This document shows positions 34,240-42,084 of a DNA stretch of 64,000 nucleotides, one piece after another. Made by a program: the position numbers and the translations under genes. The first letter of the stretch is position 1. The number at the start of each line of letters is the position of its first letter. The stretch lies in contig NZ_JBFAIU010000007.1 in the NCBI RefSeq assembly GCF_040654855.1, forward strand, positions 1 through 64,000, read 5' to 3'. The notes under the pieces were generated by a model. It did not search any database and was not told where the DNA came from. It worked only from the letters and a program-made list of their open reading frames with translations. This stretch comes from Asanoa sp040654855 (lineage in GTDB: Bacteria; Actinomycetota; Actinomycetes; Mycobacteriales; Micromonosporaceae).

Positions 34240-34274
34240 CGGGGGCCGGCACGACCCGAGTGTGCCGACCCCCG
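34240..34274. terminator. Terminator-like hairpin upstream of the PSP1 gene
   Basis: The 13-base arms CGGGGGCCGGCAC and GTGCCGACCCCCG pair with one mismatch around a 9-base loop. No known gene ends just before it on either strand, so it may end a small transcript or attenuate the PSP1-protein mRNA. Confidence 0.45.
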
Positions 34275-34413
34275 AAGCCTGACGCATCACTGCCAACGAG
34301 GGCTCGCGAGCGCGGTTGCGGTGCGGAAAGGTGTCCCATTCGTACGGACAATGCAATTCGTCCAAAAGTCTCATGGTCGTGTACGCCACACCGGCCGACG
34401 TAAGGTGACGGAC

Positions 34414-35253
34414 ATGGGCATGCTGTGCGCGGTCAGTTTCAACCGTTACGGCCGGCTCTACTACCTCGATCCGGTCGACCTGACACCCGCGGTCGGCGAC
34501 CGGGTGCTCGTCCCGACCGACGACGGGCCAGAGGTGGCAGAGTGCGTCTGGGCCGCGCAGTGGGTCGACGACGACACGTCGGGCTTTCCGAAGCTGGCCG
34601 GGATGGCCACCGACGCGGACCTGAAGCGCGACGAGACCCAGCGCAAACGCAAGGCCGAGGCCAAGGCGGCGGCCAAGAAGCTGATCCGCGAGCACAGCCT
34701 GCCGATGAAGGTCGTCGCGGTCGACCACGTGCTCGACGCGTCGGGTGCGAGCGCCCGCACCACGATCTACTTCACCGCGCCGCACCGGGTCGACTTCCGG
34801 TCGCTGGTGCGTGACCTGGGCGCGACCCTGCACTGCCGGGTCGAGCTGCGGCAGCTCTCGGCCCGCGACTCGGCGCGGGTGCAGGGCGGCATCGGCTCGT
34901 GCGGCCGCGACCTGTGCTGCGCCACGTTCCTGACGGACTTCGAGCCGGTCACGATCCGGATGGCCAAGGACCAGGACCTGCCGCTGAACCCGCTCCGCAT
35001 TTCCGGCGCGTGCGGACGGCTCATGTGCTGCCTGAAATACGAGCACCCCTTGTACCAGAGCTTCCAGGCGAGCGCGCCGGCCGTGGGCTCCCGGGTGTCC
35101 ACTCCGGAGGGTGACGGCCGGGTCGTCGCACACAGCGTGCCCCGCGACTCGGTCGTGGTCCGCCTGGACGCGGACGGCTCCCGCTGCTCCTGCAGCCGCG
35201 CCAGCGTCTGCGGCCCGCGCAAGGCCCACGACGCCCAGTACAACGCGAGCTGA
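34414..35253 (+). CDS. PSP1/RicT-like regulatory protein
   Basis: This protein of about 279 residues starts at ATG 34414 (MGMLCAVSFNRYGRLYYLDP); an in-frame GTG at 34405 is possible. It has the PSP1 domain of the RicT/YaaT family, with cysteine pairs in GGIGSCGRDLCCATF and SGACGRLMCCLKYEHP. Further Cys residues occur near the C-terminus (SRCSCSRASVCG). B. subtilis RicT works in an Fe-S-containing complex that stimulates RNase Y and affects sporulation; whether the actinobacterial protein does so is not established. The gene commonly lies near tmk/holB in actinobacteria; here it is about 6.6 kb beyond holB. Confidence 0.88.
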   Translation: MGMLCAVSFNRYGRLYYLDPVDLTPAVGDRVLVPTDDGPEVAECVWAAQWVDDDTSGFPKLAGMATDADLKRDETQRKRKAEAKAAAKKLIREHSLPMKVVAVDHVLDASGASARTTIYFTAPHRVDFRSLVRDLGATLHCRVELRQLSARDSARVQGGIGSCGRDLCCATFLTDFEPVTIRMAKDQDLPLNPLRISGACGRLMCCLKYEHPLYQSFQASAPAVGSRVSTPEGDGRVVAHSVPRDSVVVRLDADGSRCSCSRASVCGPRKAHDAQYNAS

Positions 35254-35412
35254 CCGCGGGCGCGTGGCACGCCAGGGCAATCGCGCGCGGACAGCCTGCG
35301 TGGCGGCGCTGACACGGAAGGCCGCGACGGCGGTGACACGCCACCGCACGCGGACGCGACCCGCGCGCCGATGGCAGCCCGGCGGGCGGAGCCAACCCCA
35401 GGCGGCCCGGGG

Positions 35413-37167
35413 TCAGCGCAGCACGAACGGTTTGTCAGCGGGGCGGACGACCAGGTTCTGGGCCGGCTCCAGCCAGGGCCGGTCGTCGGGGGCCGACGGG
35501 TTCGGGCGCCACTCGCGGCAGATGCGGTCGACCGCTACCGGGTAGACCGTGAGCGCGCCGTCGGCCGCGATGTGCAGGCGCAGGAAGCTCTTGACGTCGT
35601 CGATGCCCTGGCCCGCGTACAACTCGTTGATGTTGACCTTGAATTGGCCCGCGATCAGTAGGTAGAGCGCCACCACCTGGGAGCCGACCAGGCCCGCCAG
35701 CGGTGCGTAGAGCGCGATCGCGATCAGCAGCGACAGCGGCCACGGCCAGTCCGGGAACGGGGTCATCAGCCACAGCCAGGTGCCGAGCGCGGCCAGGGCG
35801 ATCTGGGCCAAGCCGTGGCCGCCGCCGAGGATGATGTGGCGCCAGGAGCGTTTGCCCGTCGCGGTCGGTGGCTTGGCGAAGAACGCGGCACCGAGCAGCG
35901 TGACGATCAGGATCGTGACCAGCGGGATGCTGAACAGCCGCAGGCCAGTCTCGTTGCGCTGCTGGGTCGCGATGCCGGCCATGGCCAGCATCAGCAGCGT
36001 CTGGAGCCCGCCGATCAGCGTGGCGAAGCCGGCGTTGCGGGTCGGTAGCCGGCCGAAGATGCCCCAGCCGAGGCGGCGCGAGGTCGCCGCGTCGGGGTAC
36101 GTCGCCGCGAGCTGGTACGGCCGCGACTGGCTGGACCGGCGCGCCAGCGTGTCCGGCGGCGGCACCGTGATCTCCTGCGGGAGCTGGTGCGTCGGGTAGA
36201 GGTAGGCGCCGCCGCCGCCGCAGGTGACCAGCTCGCGGTCGGCGCCGCTGTAGCGGGCGTAGTGGTGCAGGTCGCCGGAGAGCATCAGCCGCACCCGCGC
36301 CCCGGTCGGCGCGATGATGGTGCGGACGAAGTAGTCGACGGCGTCGTACGCCTCCGCGCTCTTCTCCACCGCGGCCTTGACCCACGACGGCTCCGGCACC
36401 GCCAGAATGATCTTGGCGTCCGGGCCGAACTGTCTGGCCGCCGCCTCGAAGTAGTTGAGCTGCGGGTCGTCGACGTACGCGCCGAACTGCTCGTCGAGCG
36501 CCAGCAGCCACCAGTCGGCGGGCAGGCGGACCGCGAAGTAGGAACGGGACTGCTTTGTCCGCCAGCCGCCGAGCGAGGCGTCCCGCTGCCGGGCGAACAG
36601 GCGCAGGAACGCGGTCAGGCCGTCGTACCAGTCGTGGTTGCCGGGCACCGCGTACAGCGTCGGCTGGGGCGCTCCGTCCGGCGGGCAGGGCATGGCCGCG
36701 GTGTACGGCCCTTTGCAGCGGTCCTCGTACGCCGGCGCGCTCGCCGTCGGATAGACCTGGTCGCCGCCCATCACCAGCACCTGGCCGCGGGGCAGCGACC
36801 GGCCGTCGACGTCGAGGTCGGGTTGCGCCAGCAGATAGGCCACCGAATAGGTGGAGTTGAACCCGTCGCCCAGGTCGGCCACGTAGTCGAGCCACAGCTC
36901 GCCGTCGGTGCCCGGCTCCTCCAGCACGTCGCCCGGCAGCGCGTTCTGCAGCTCGCGCTTGTCGAGGTAGGCGCCGAACAGGATCGCCAGCAGGGTCCGC
37001 ACCCCGGTGCTCAGCAACAGCAACGGGCCCAGCCAGGGCACCGGCGGGCGCGGCTTGAAACCGAGCTCGATCGGATCCATGGTCCGCGGGCGGGGTCGCC
37101 GGGTGGGCATGGCCTCGGCCTGCGGGAGGCGCTGGACGGGGGGAGACACGGTGGCATCATCCGTCAC
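35413..37167 (-). CDS. Membrane-anchored calcineurin-like metallophosphoesterase
   Basis: This 584-residue protein starts at GTG 37167 (MTDDATVSPPVQRLP). An N-terminal helix (GPLLLLSTGVRTLLAILFGA) precedes a metallophosphoesterase domain: DLGDGFNST, LVMGGDQVYP, AVPGNHDWYDG and MLSGDLHHYARY, which supply the two-metal Asp/Asn/His set. The C-terminal third has about five further helices, including FATLIGGLQTLLMLAMAGIA and PLAGLVGSQVVALYLLIAG. It probably hydrolyses a phosphoester at the membrane; the substrate is unknown. The 5' end lies about 115 bases from the divergent tRNA-Thr. The 159-base gap between 35253 and 35413 shows no gene. Confidence 0.88.
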   Translation of the reverse strand: MTDDATVSPPVQRLPQAEAMPTRRPRPRTMDPIELGFKPRPPVPWLGPLLLLSTGVRTLLAILFGAYLDKRELQNALPGDVLEEPGTDGELWLDYVADLGDGFNSTYSVAYLLAQPDLDVDGRSLPRGQVLVMGGDQVYPTASAPAYEDRCKGPYTAAMPCPPDGAPQPTLYAVPGNHDWYDGLTAFLRLFARQRDASLGGWRTKQSRSYFAVRLPADWWLLALDEQFGAYVDDPQLNYFEAAARQFGPDAKIILAVPEPSWVKAAVEKSAEAYDAVDYFVRTIIAPTGARVRLMLSGDLHHYARYSGADRELVTCGGGGAYLYPTHQLPQEITVPPPDTLARRSSQSRPYQLAATYPDAATSRRLGWGIFGRLPTRNAGFATLIGGLQTLLMLAMAGIATQQRNETGLRLFSIPLVTILIVTLLGAAFFAKPPTATGKRSWRHIILGGGHGLAQIALAALGTWLWLMTPFPDWPWPLSLLIAIALYAPLAGLVGSQVVALYLLIAGQFKVNINELYAGQGIDDVKSFLRLHIAADGALTVYPVAVDRICREWRPNPSAPDDRPWLEPAQNLVVRPADKPFVLR

Positions 37168-37280
37168 GCGCGAGAGCCTAGCCCCGGCCCAGGCGGGACG
37201 CACAGCCGTCGATCGGGAGTCTGACCGGTGGCGTGACACCCGTACCGGTGCCGTATGCTTGGCGGGCCGCACGACGGCAC

Positions 37281-37357
37281 GCCGCCTTAGCTCAGTCGGT
37301 CAGAGCGACGCACTCGTAATGCGTAGGTCGACGGTTCGATTCCGTCAGGCGGCTCCA
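37281..37357 (+). tRNA. tRNA-Thr (anticodon CGT)
   Basis: A complete cloverleaf: acceptor stem GCCGCCT / AGGCGGC, D-loop with AGCTCAGTCGGTCAGAGC, anticodon stem ACGCA / TGCGT around loop CTCGTAA with anticodon CGT at 37315-37317, and T-arm with GGTTCGATTCC. Discriminator T 37354 is followed by an encoded CCA. It reads ACG codons. No integrase or attachment-site duplicate was noticed beside it. Confidence 0.97.
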
Positions 37358-37386
37358 GGCAGCGTTCTGACCAGGGCAAATGCGGG

Positions 37387-38172
37387 TCAGGAAGGCTGGG
37401 TGCCCCGCACGATCGCGTCGACCACGGCGTTCGGATCGTCACTCATCGGCACGTGTCCGCAACCCTTCAGCGACAGCTCTCGCCTGGTGGCCGGGAGCTG
37501 ATCCAGGTTGTACGAGCCGGGCAACAGGAACCTGTCGCTGGCGCCGATGGCGACCGTGACCGGCGCGGTGATCCGCTTGCCGTCGAGGAACCGCCGGTCC
37601 TGCGAGGCGCGCATCGTCGCCTTGAACGCGGGACACCGCGCGTACGCGAGAATCGTGCCGCGCGCGTGGTCGACACTCATCGCTCCCGCCCGCGCATGCG
37701 TCTGGCCGAGCACCGCGGCGCGGCCGGGCGTGGTCGCGACCATCCGCAGCACCGGGCGGGTCAGCAGGCGCGTCAGCCACCAGCTGACCCAGATGCTGGT
37801 GCGGGTGTAGAGCGGTGAGCCGCGCCGCCACAGGCCGGCCGGCGACAACAGGGTCACCGATCGGACGGGAGAGATCTTGGCGAATTCCAGCGCCACCCAA
37901 CCGCCGATCGAGTGTCCGACGAGGTGCACCGGGCCGACGTCGAGCTGCTCGACGAAGGCCGCGAGAGCGGCGGCGAGGGCGGCGGGAATGGGCTCGATAT
38001 CGGCTGGCAGCGCGGCGGAGTCGCCGTGACCGGGCAGATCGACCACGATGACGTCGAAGCGCTCGGCGAGCTTCTCGACAACCGGCTGCCAGACGAGGTT
38101 CGACATGCCAAGGCCGTGCACGAGAACGAGCGGCTCGCCGCGGCCGACGCGGTGGTAGGCAAGATCAGTCAT
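37387..38172 (-). CDS. Alpha/beta hydrolase, predicted ECF41 regulon member
   Basis: This 261-residue hydrolase starts at ATG 38172, with GAGGA about 11 bases upstream. The fold elements are PLVLVHGLGMSNLVWQPV, the nucleophile elbow GHSIGGW, an acid candidate in IGASDRFLLPG and His in LKGCGHVPMSDD. It probably cleaves an ester, lactone or C-C bond; the substrate is unknown. It is divergent from an ECF41 sigma gene. Its upstream region (38218-38244) contains a TGTCACG-N16-CGTC promoter on its own strand, matching the one before the sigma gene, so the sigma factor very likely controls it. Confidence 0.92.
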   Translation of the reverse strand: MTDLAYHRVGRGEPLVLVHGLGMSNLVWQPVVEKLAERFDVIVVDLPGHGDSAALPADIEPIPAALAAALAAFVEQLDVGPVHLVGHSIGGWVALEFAKISPVRSVTLLSPAGLWRRGSPLYTRTSIWVSWWLTRLLTRPVLRMVATTPGRAAVLGQTHARAGAMSVDHARGTILAYARCPAFKATMRASQDRRFLDGKRITAPVTVAIGASDRFLLPGSYNLDQLPATRRELSLKGCGHVPMSDDPNAVVDAIVRGTQPS

Positions 38173-38217
38173 GGTTACCAGCTGTTCCTCTCCTCGGGCG
38201 AGCGCCAACGAATGACA

Positions 38218-38244
38218 GACGACGAGGACGTGCCCGGCGTGACA
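38218..38244 (-). promoter_or_regulatory. ECF41-type promoter for the alpha/beta hydrolase
   Basis: On the minus strand TGTCACG (38244-38238) is followed after exactly 16 bases by CGTC (38221-38218). This fits the ECF41 promoter pattern as I recall it (TGTCACA, then CGTC). Predicted transcription would begin about 35-40 bases before the hydrolase ATG at 38172. Confidence 0.75.
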
Positions 38245-38248
38245 TCAG

Positions 38249-38275
38249 TGTCACGCGGATGCGGGCACCGTCGTC
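38249..38275 (+). promoter_or_regulatory. ECF41-type promoter for the sigma-factor gene
   Basis: TGTCACG (38249-38255), 16 bases, then CGTC (38272-38275) stand 37 bases before the sigma ATG. It mirrors the opposite-strand promoter; the two -35 boxes form CGTGACA-TCAG-TGTCACG. It implies autoregulation. Confidence 0.75.
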
Positions 38276-38312
38276 GTTATTCAGTAGGGGTTTTGAGCAC
38301 CAGGAGGAGGGC

Positions 38313-39200
38313 ATGACCGACGAGCCATGGGAAGCGCATCGGCCGCATCTAATGTCGGTCGCCTACCACCTAATGGGGAGCGTCACCGAGGCTGAGGACG
38401 CCGTGCAGGAGACGTTTCTGCGGCTGGTGCGCACCGACACATCCGACGTCCGTGATCTGAAGTCGTGGCTCACCACCGTGGTGACCAGGGTCTGCCTCGA
38501 CCTGCTGACCTCGGCCCGGGCACGCCGGGAGCAGTACGTCGGTCCGTGGCTGCCGGAACCGATCGTGGCCGCCGCGACAACACCCGACCCGGCGGACCGG
38601 CTGACCCTGGACGAGTCGGTGAGCATCGCGATGCTGGTCGTGCTGGAGTCGCTCAGCCCCGCGGAGCGCGTCGTGTTCGTGCTCCACGAGGCGTTCGGCT
38701 TCTCCCACGCCGACATCGCGCGCGCGGTGGGCCGGCAGGAGGCCGCCTGCCGACAGCTACTGGCTCGAGCGCGCCGGCATGTCCGCAGCCGCGCACCGCG
38801 CTTCACCCCGGACCGTGCGGAGCATCAGGCGGTGGTCACCGCCTTCCTGCGGGCAGCCTCGAACGGCGATCTCGACGAACTCGCCGGTGCGCTGGATTCA
38901 CGCGTGGTCCTGCGTTCCGACGGCGGCGGAAACTTCCCGGCCGCCCGGCGCCCGGTGATCGGCGCGTATCCCGTCGCCCGACTGCTGCTGGGTGCGGCGG
39001 AGCGCCGGCCCGCGGCCTGGGGCGTGACCGCGGTCAACGGCATGCCGGGGGCGGTCTTCACCGCCGGGGGAAAGGTCGTGGGTGTCATGGCGTTCACCGT
39101 TCTCGGCGGGCGGATCACCGAGATCGACTTTGTCGTCAACCCGGAGAAGCTGCGCCACCTCGCCCCCGGCACCTGGCCGACGCACCCCATGCGGGCCTGA
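38313..39200 (+). CDS. ECF41-family RNA polymerase sigma factor (SigJ-like)
   Basis: This 295-residue sigma factor starts at ATG 38313 after GGAGG. Sigma-2 covers about residues 5-75 (MGSVTEAEDAVQETFLRLVR) and sigma-4 about 115-165 (LSPAERVVFVLHEAFGFSH). The C-terminal 120 residues are the SnoaL-like extension that defines ECF41. The family marks are present: WLPEP between sigma-2 and sigma-4, DGGGN (usually DGGGK) and VVNPEKL near the end. The extension tunes activity, so no anti-sigma factor is needed, and none is adjacent. Partner genes are usually a carboxymuconolactone decarboxylase or an oxidoreductase; here the partner is an alpha/beta hydrolase with a matching promoter. Confidence 0.95.
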   Translation: MTDEPWEAHRPHLMSVAYHLMGSVTEAEDAVQETFLRLVRTDTSDVRDLKSWLTTVVTRVCLDLLTSARARREQYVGPWLPEPIVAAATTPDPADRLTLDESVSIAMLVVLESLSPAERVVFVLHEAFGFSHADIARAVGRQEAACRQLLARARRHVRSRAPRFTPDRAEHQAVVTAFLRAASNGDLDELAGALDSRVVLRSDGGGNFPAARRPVIGAYPVARLLLGAAERRPAAWGVTAVNGMPGAVFTAGGKVVGVMAFTVLGGRITEIDFVVNPEKLRHLAPGTWPTHPMRA

Positions 39201-39326
39201 CCGGGGCGGCGGTCGGTCGCGTGTGGACGGTCGGCGCCGGGACCGGCACCGCCACCCGGCTCGCCCGTACCAGCGTATTGAGCGGCTCCAAGGTTTCGCC
39301 TCCCGGAGCGCGGGTAGCGCCAAGGT

Positions 39327-39797
39327 ATGAACAGTCCCGAACGACGTTGGGATCCCTTCGCCGAGCTGCAGTCGTTGCGGGCCGAGCTGAGCCGGCTCGT
39401 CGGTTCCGGGTTCGGCGGCCGCAACGCGACCGGCGACATCGACCTCGATCAGACCGACGAGGCCTTAACGGTGACCGCGCGGCTGCCCGGTGTGGCGCCC
39501 GAGGAGGTGGCGCTCGACGTCGACGTCCGGGAGGTCGTCGTGCGGGCGCGCACCGCGCCGGAGGCCGGCGCCCGGCGGGCCTTCGAGTACCGCGTCGTGC
39601 TCCCGGCCGACGTCGACCCCGACCGGGTGGACGCGACCATGGACCACGGCCTGCTGAAGGTCACGCTGCCCAGGGTGGTCAAGGCCGGGCGCCGGACGAT
39701 CACGCTCGGGCCCCAGGGTGCTCTCGAGGGCACGCCGCCGTCGCCGGCCGATCCGGACGCCGCTCGGGAGATGCACACGCCTGACGCGAACAGTTAG
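39327..39797 (+). CDS. Hsp20/alpha-crystallin small heat-shock protein
   Basis: This 156-residue ATP-independent chaperone starts MNSPERRWDPFAELQSLRAE. The alpha-crystallin domain spans about residues 37-125 (GDIDLDQTDEALTVTARLPG and FEYRVVLPADVDPDRVDATM, then DHGLLKVTLPRV). A short flexible tail follows. It would bind unfolding proteins in the cytosol. The 126-base upstream gap contains only an imperfect TTGAGC-GG-CTCCAA repeat, not a clear HspR box. It is 13 bases upstream of the DJ-1/PfpI gene, so the two form a probable stress operon. Confidence 0.92.
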   Translation: MNSPERRWDPFAELQSLRAELSRLVGSGFGGRNATGDIDLDQTDEALTVTARLPGVAPEEVALDVDVREVVVRARTAPEAGARRAFEYRVVLPADVDPDRVDATMDHGLLKVTLPRVVKAGRRTITLGPQGALEGTPPSPADPDAAREMHTPDANS

Positions 39798-39810
39798 CAG
39801 GAGGACCCTA

Positions 39811-40341
39811 ATGCTGGACGGCAAGCGGATAGCGTTCCTGGCCACCGACGGTGTCGAGGAGGCCGAGTACGTCGAGCCACGCGACGCCGTGGAGAAGGCC
39901 GGTGCCACGGCCGAGCTGATCTCGATCAAGACCGGCTCGATCCAGTCGATGGACCACACCGAGAAGTCGAAGCAGTACGAGGTCGACCGCGAGGTGGCCG
40001 CGGCGGACGCGGCCGACTACGACGCGCTCGTGCTGCCCGGCGGCGTGCAGAACCCCGACAAGCTGCGGATGAACAAGGACGCCGTCGCGTTCGTCAAGGC
40101 GTTCGCCGACGCGGGCAAGCCGATCGGCGTCATCTGCCACGGCCCGTGGACCCTGGTCGAGGCGGGCGTCCTCAAGGGGCGCACGATCACCTCGTACCCC
40201 AGCCTGCACACCGACCTCGTCAACGCCGGCGCCAACTGGGTCGACCAGGAGGTCTGCGTCGACGGGAACCTGGTCTCCAGCCGGAACCCAGGTGACATCC
40301 CGGCCTTCAACAAGACCATCGTCGAGAAGTTCGCCGGCTAG
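39811..40341 (+). CDS. DJ-1/PfpI-family glyoxalase or protease I-like protein
   Basis: This 176-residue protein starts at ATG 39811 with AGGAGG upstream. It has the type-1 glutamine amidotransferase-like fold: IAFLATDGVEEAEYVEPRDA at the N-terminus and the nucleophile elbow GVICHGPWTLVEAG with the conserved Cys-His. It matches the PfpI/YhbO group, active as a deglycase, glyoxalase III or stress protein; the specific activity is debated. It follows hsp20 closely and ends in a strong terminator. Confidence 0.93.
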   Translation: MLDGKRIAFLATDGVEEAEYVEPRDAVEKAGATAELISIKTGSIQSMDHTEKSKQYEVDREVAAADAADYDALVLPGGVQNPDKLRMNKDAVAFVKAFADAGKPIGVICHGPWTLVEAGVLKGRTITSYPSLHTDLVNAGANWVDQEVCVDGNLVSSRNPGDIPAFNKTIVEKFAG

Positions 40342-40353
40342 CACGGCCGCAAG

Positions 40354-40382
40354 CACCCCCTGATCGGGTTGATCAGGGGGTG
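40354..40382 (+). terminator. Rho-independent-type terminator after the PfpI gene
   Basis: A perfect 12-bp stem (CACCCCCTGATC / GATCAGGGGGTG) with loop GGGTT is followed by TTTC. It lies 12 bases after the stop codon. Confidence 0.88.
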
Positions 40383-40436
40383 TTTCGCTGCACATTTCAT
40401 GGCAGATGCAGGTTCTCGGGGAGAAGACTTTGCGCA

Positions 40437-42047
40437 ATGAGCACCGCCGCCCCCGCTCGCCCCCAGCTGAGCCACCGCCAGATCCTGCTGCTCATGTCGG
40501 GCCTCATGCTCGGCATGCTGCTGGCCGCCCTCGACCAGACGATCGTGGGCACCGCGCTGCCGACCATCGTCGGCGAACTGGGCGGCATCAACCACTACTC
40601 GTGGGTGGTGACCGGCTACCTCCTGGCGTCGACCGCGTCGACACCTCTGTACGGCAAGATCTCCGACCTGATCGGCCGCCGCCCGGTCTTCCTGTTCTCG
40701 ATCGGCACGTTCCTGGTCGGCTCGCTGCTGGCCGGCCTGTCGCAGAACATGACCGAGCTGATCTTCACCCGGGCGATCCAGGGTCTGGGCGCCGGCGGTC
40801 TGATGACGTTGGCCTTCACGATCATCGGCGACGTCGTCTCACCCCGTGAGCGCGGCCGCTACCAGGGCCTGTTCGGCGCCGTGTTCGGCCTCGCCTCGGT
40901 CGCCGGCCCACTGGCCGGTGGCTACTTCGCCGAGACCAACTGGCGCTGGATCTTCTACATCAACGTGCCGCTGGCGATCGTCGCGATCATCGTCGCGTAC
41001 CGCGTGATGCGGTTGATCCCGTTCCACAAGCGCGAACACAAGATCGACTGGCTGGGCGCGATCCTGCTGGTGGTCGGCGTGAGCTCCCTGCTGCTCGCCC
41101 TGAGCTGGGGCGGCACCGAGTACGCGTGGGGTTCCGGCACGATCATCGCCCTGTTCGCCGTCGGCGCCGTCTTCGCCGTGCTCTTCCTGATCCAGGAGGC
41201 CCGCGCGGCCGAGCCGATCCTGCCGCTGCACCTGTTCCGCCGGTCGACGTTCGCGCTGGCCAACGGCGCGGGCTTCATCCTCGGCCTGGCGATGTTCGGC
41301 TCGATCATCTTCATCCCGCTCTATCTGCAGATCGTCAAGGGCGCGTCGCCGACCGAGAGCGGCCTGCTGATGCTGCCGATGATGGCCGGCATCATCGTCA
41401 CCTCGGTGCTGGCCGGCCGGGCGATGAGCCGGATCGGCCGCTACAAGTGGTTCCCGGTGGTCGGCGCGGTGCTGCTCGGCCTGGGCATCCTGCTGTTCAC
41501 CCAGCTCGACGTGAGCACGTCGCTCGGCATCGCGTTCGTCTTCATGATCGTGATCGGCGTCGGCCTCGGCCTGTCGATGCAGTCGCTGGTCATGGCCGTC
41601 CAGAACGCGGTCGAGCTGCGGGACCTGGGCGCCGGCACGAGCGCCGCGACGTTCTTCCGGTCGCTCGGCGGCTCGTTCGGCGTGGCGATCCTCGGCACGA
41701 TCCTGAGCAGCCGGCTCGCCACCGAGACGGCCGCCCGCGTGCCGGGCGCGTTCAGCCAGCTCACCCCGGAACAGGCGGCAAGTGCACAGGCGTCCCTGGG
41801 TACGGGCAGCATCTCGATCAACGAGCCGTCGAAGATCCTCGCGCTGCCGGACGCCGTCCGGAACGCGATCCAGGTGTCGTTCGTCGACTCGCTGCACACC
41901 GTGTTCCTGGTGGCCGGCCTGGTCGCGCTCGTCGCGGTGGTGCTCACCGTGCTGATGCCGGACCGGGAGCTGCGCGGCGCGTCCGCGCCCGAGCAGCGGA
42001 CGCCCACGCCGGAAGAGATGGAAGCGCGCGCGGAAACTCTCATCTGA
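40437..42047 (+). CDS. MFS drug exporter, DHA2 (EmrB/QacA) family
   Basis: This 536-residue membrane protein starts at ATG 40437. It has about 14 helices. The DHA2 motifs are LAALDQTIVGTALPTIVGEL in helix 1, GKISDLIGRRPVFLF after helix 2, the antiporter-type motif in GLASVAGPLAGGYFAE, and a charged C-terminal tail. It probably exports a hydrophobic drug or metabolite using the proton gradient. It has no adjacent regulator and lies 37 bases before an acyl-CoA ligase gene. Confidence 0.93.
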   Translation: MSTAAPARPQLSHRQILLLMSGLMLGMLLAALDQTIVGTALPTIVGELGGINHYSWVVTGYLLASTASTPLYGKISDLIGRRPVFLFSIGTFLVGSLLAGLSQNMTELIFTRAIQGLGAGGLMTLAFTIIGDVVSPRERGRYQGLFGAVFGLASVAGPLAGGYFAETNWRWIFYINVPLAIVAIIVAYRVMRLIPFHKREHKIDWLGAILLVVGVSSLLLALSWGGTEYAWGSGTIIALFAVGAVFAVLFLIQEARAAEPILPLHLFRRSTFALANGAGFILGLAMFGSIIFIPLYLQIVKGASPTESGLLMLPMMAGIIVTSVLAGRAMSRIGRYKWFPVVGAVLLGLGILLFTQLDVSTSLGIAFVFMIVIGVGLGLSMQSLVMAVQNAVELRDLGAGTSAATFFRSLGGSFGVAILGTILSSRLATETAARVPGAFSQLTPEQAASAQASLGTGSISINEPSKILALPDAVRNAIQVSFVDSLHTVFLVAGLVALVAVVLTVLMPDRELRGASAPEQRTPTPEEMEARAETLI

Positions 42048-42084
42048 CCTGGCCGGTTGTGAGCTGCGCCACTAGGTTGACGGT

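Larger units (their letters stand above)
34042..34413. other. 372-base intergenic region with two hairpins
   Basis: No coding frame with good codon character was found. It separates the divergent SCO4225-family and PSP1 genes. It holds a nested stem-loop at 34084-34126 and a terminator-like hairpin at 34240-34274. AT-rich stretches near 34310-34380 may carry the PSP1-gene promoter. A short structured transcript ending at the second hairpin is possible. Confidence 0.5.

Noticed and set aside
37281..37357. tRNA-Thr as an integration site
   Set aside because: No integrase gene and no repeated 3' tRNA sequence was noticed on either side.
39260..39326. Possible HspR (HAIR) box before hsp20: TTGAGC-GG-CTCCAA
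   Set aside because: The arms are imperfect and the spacer is 2 rather than 7 bases, so it does not match the CTTGAGT-N7-ACTCAAG consensus.
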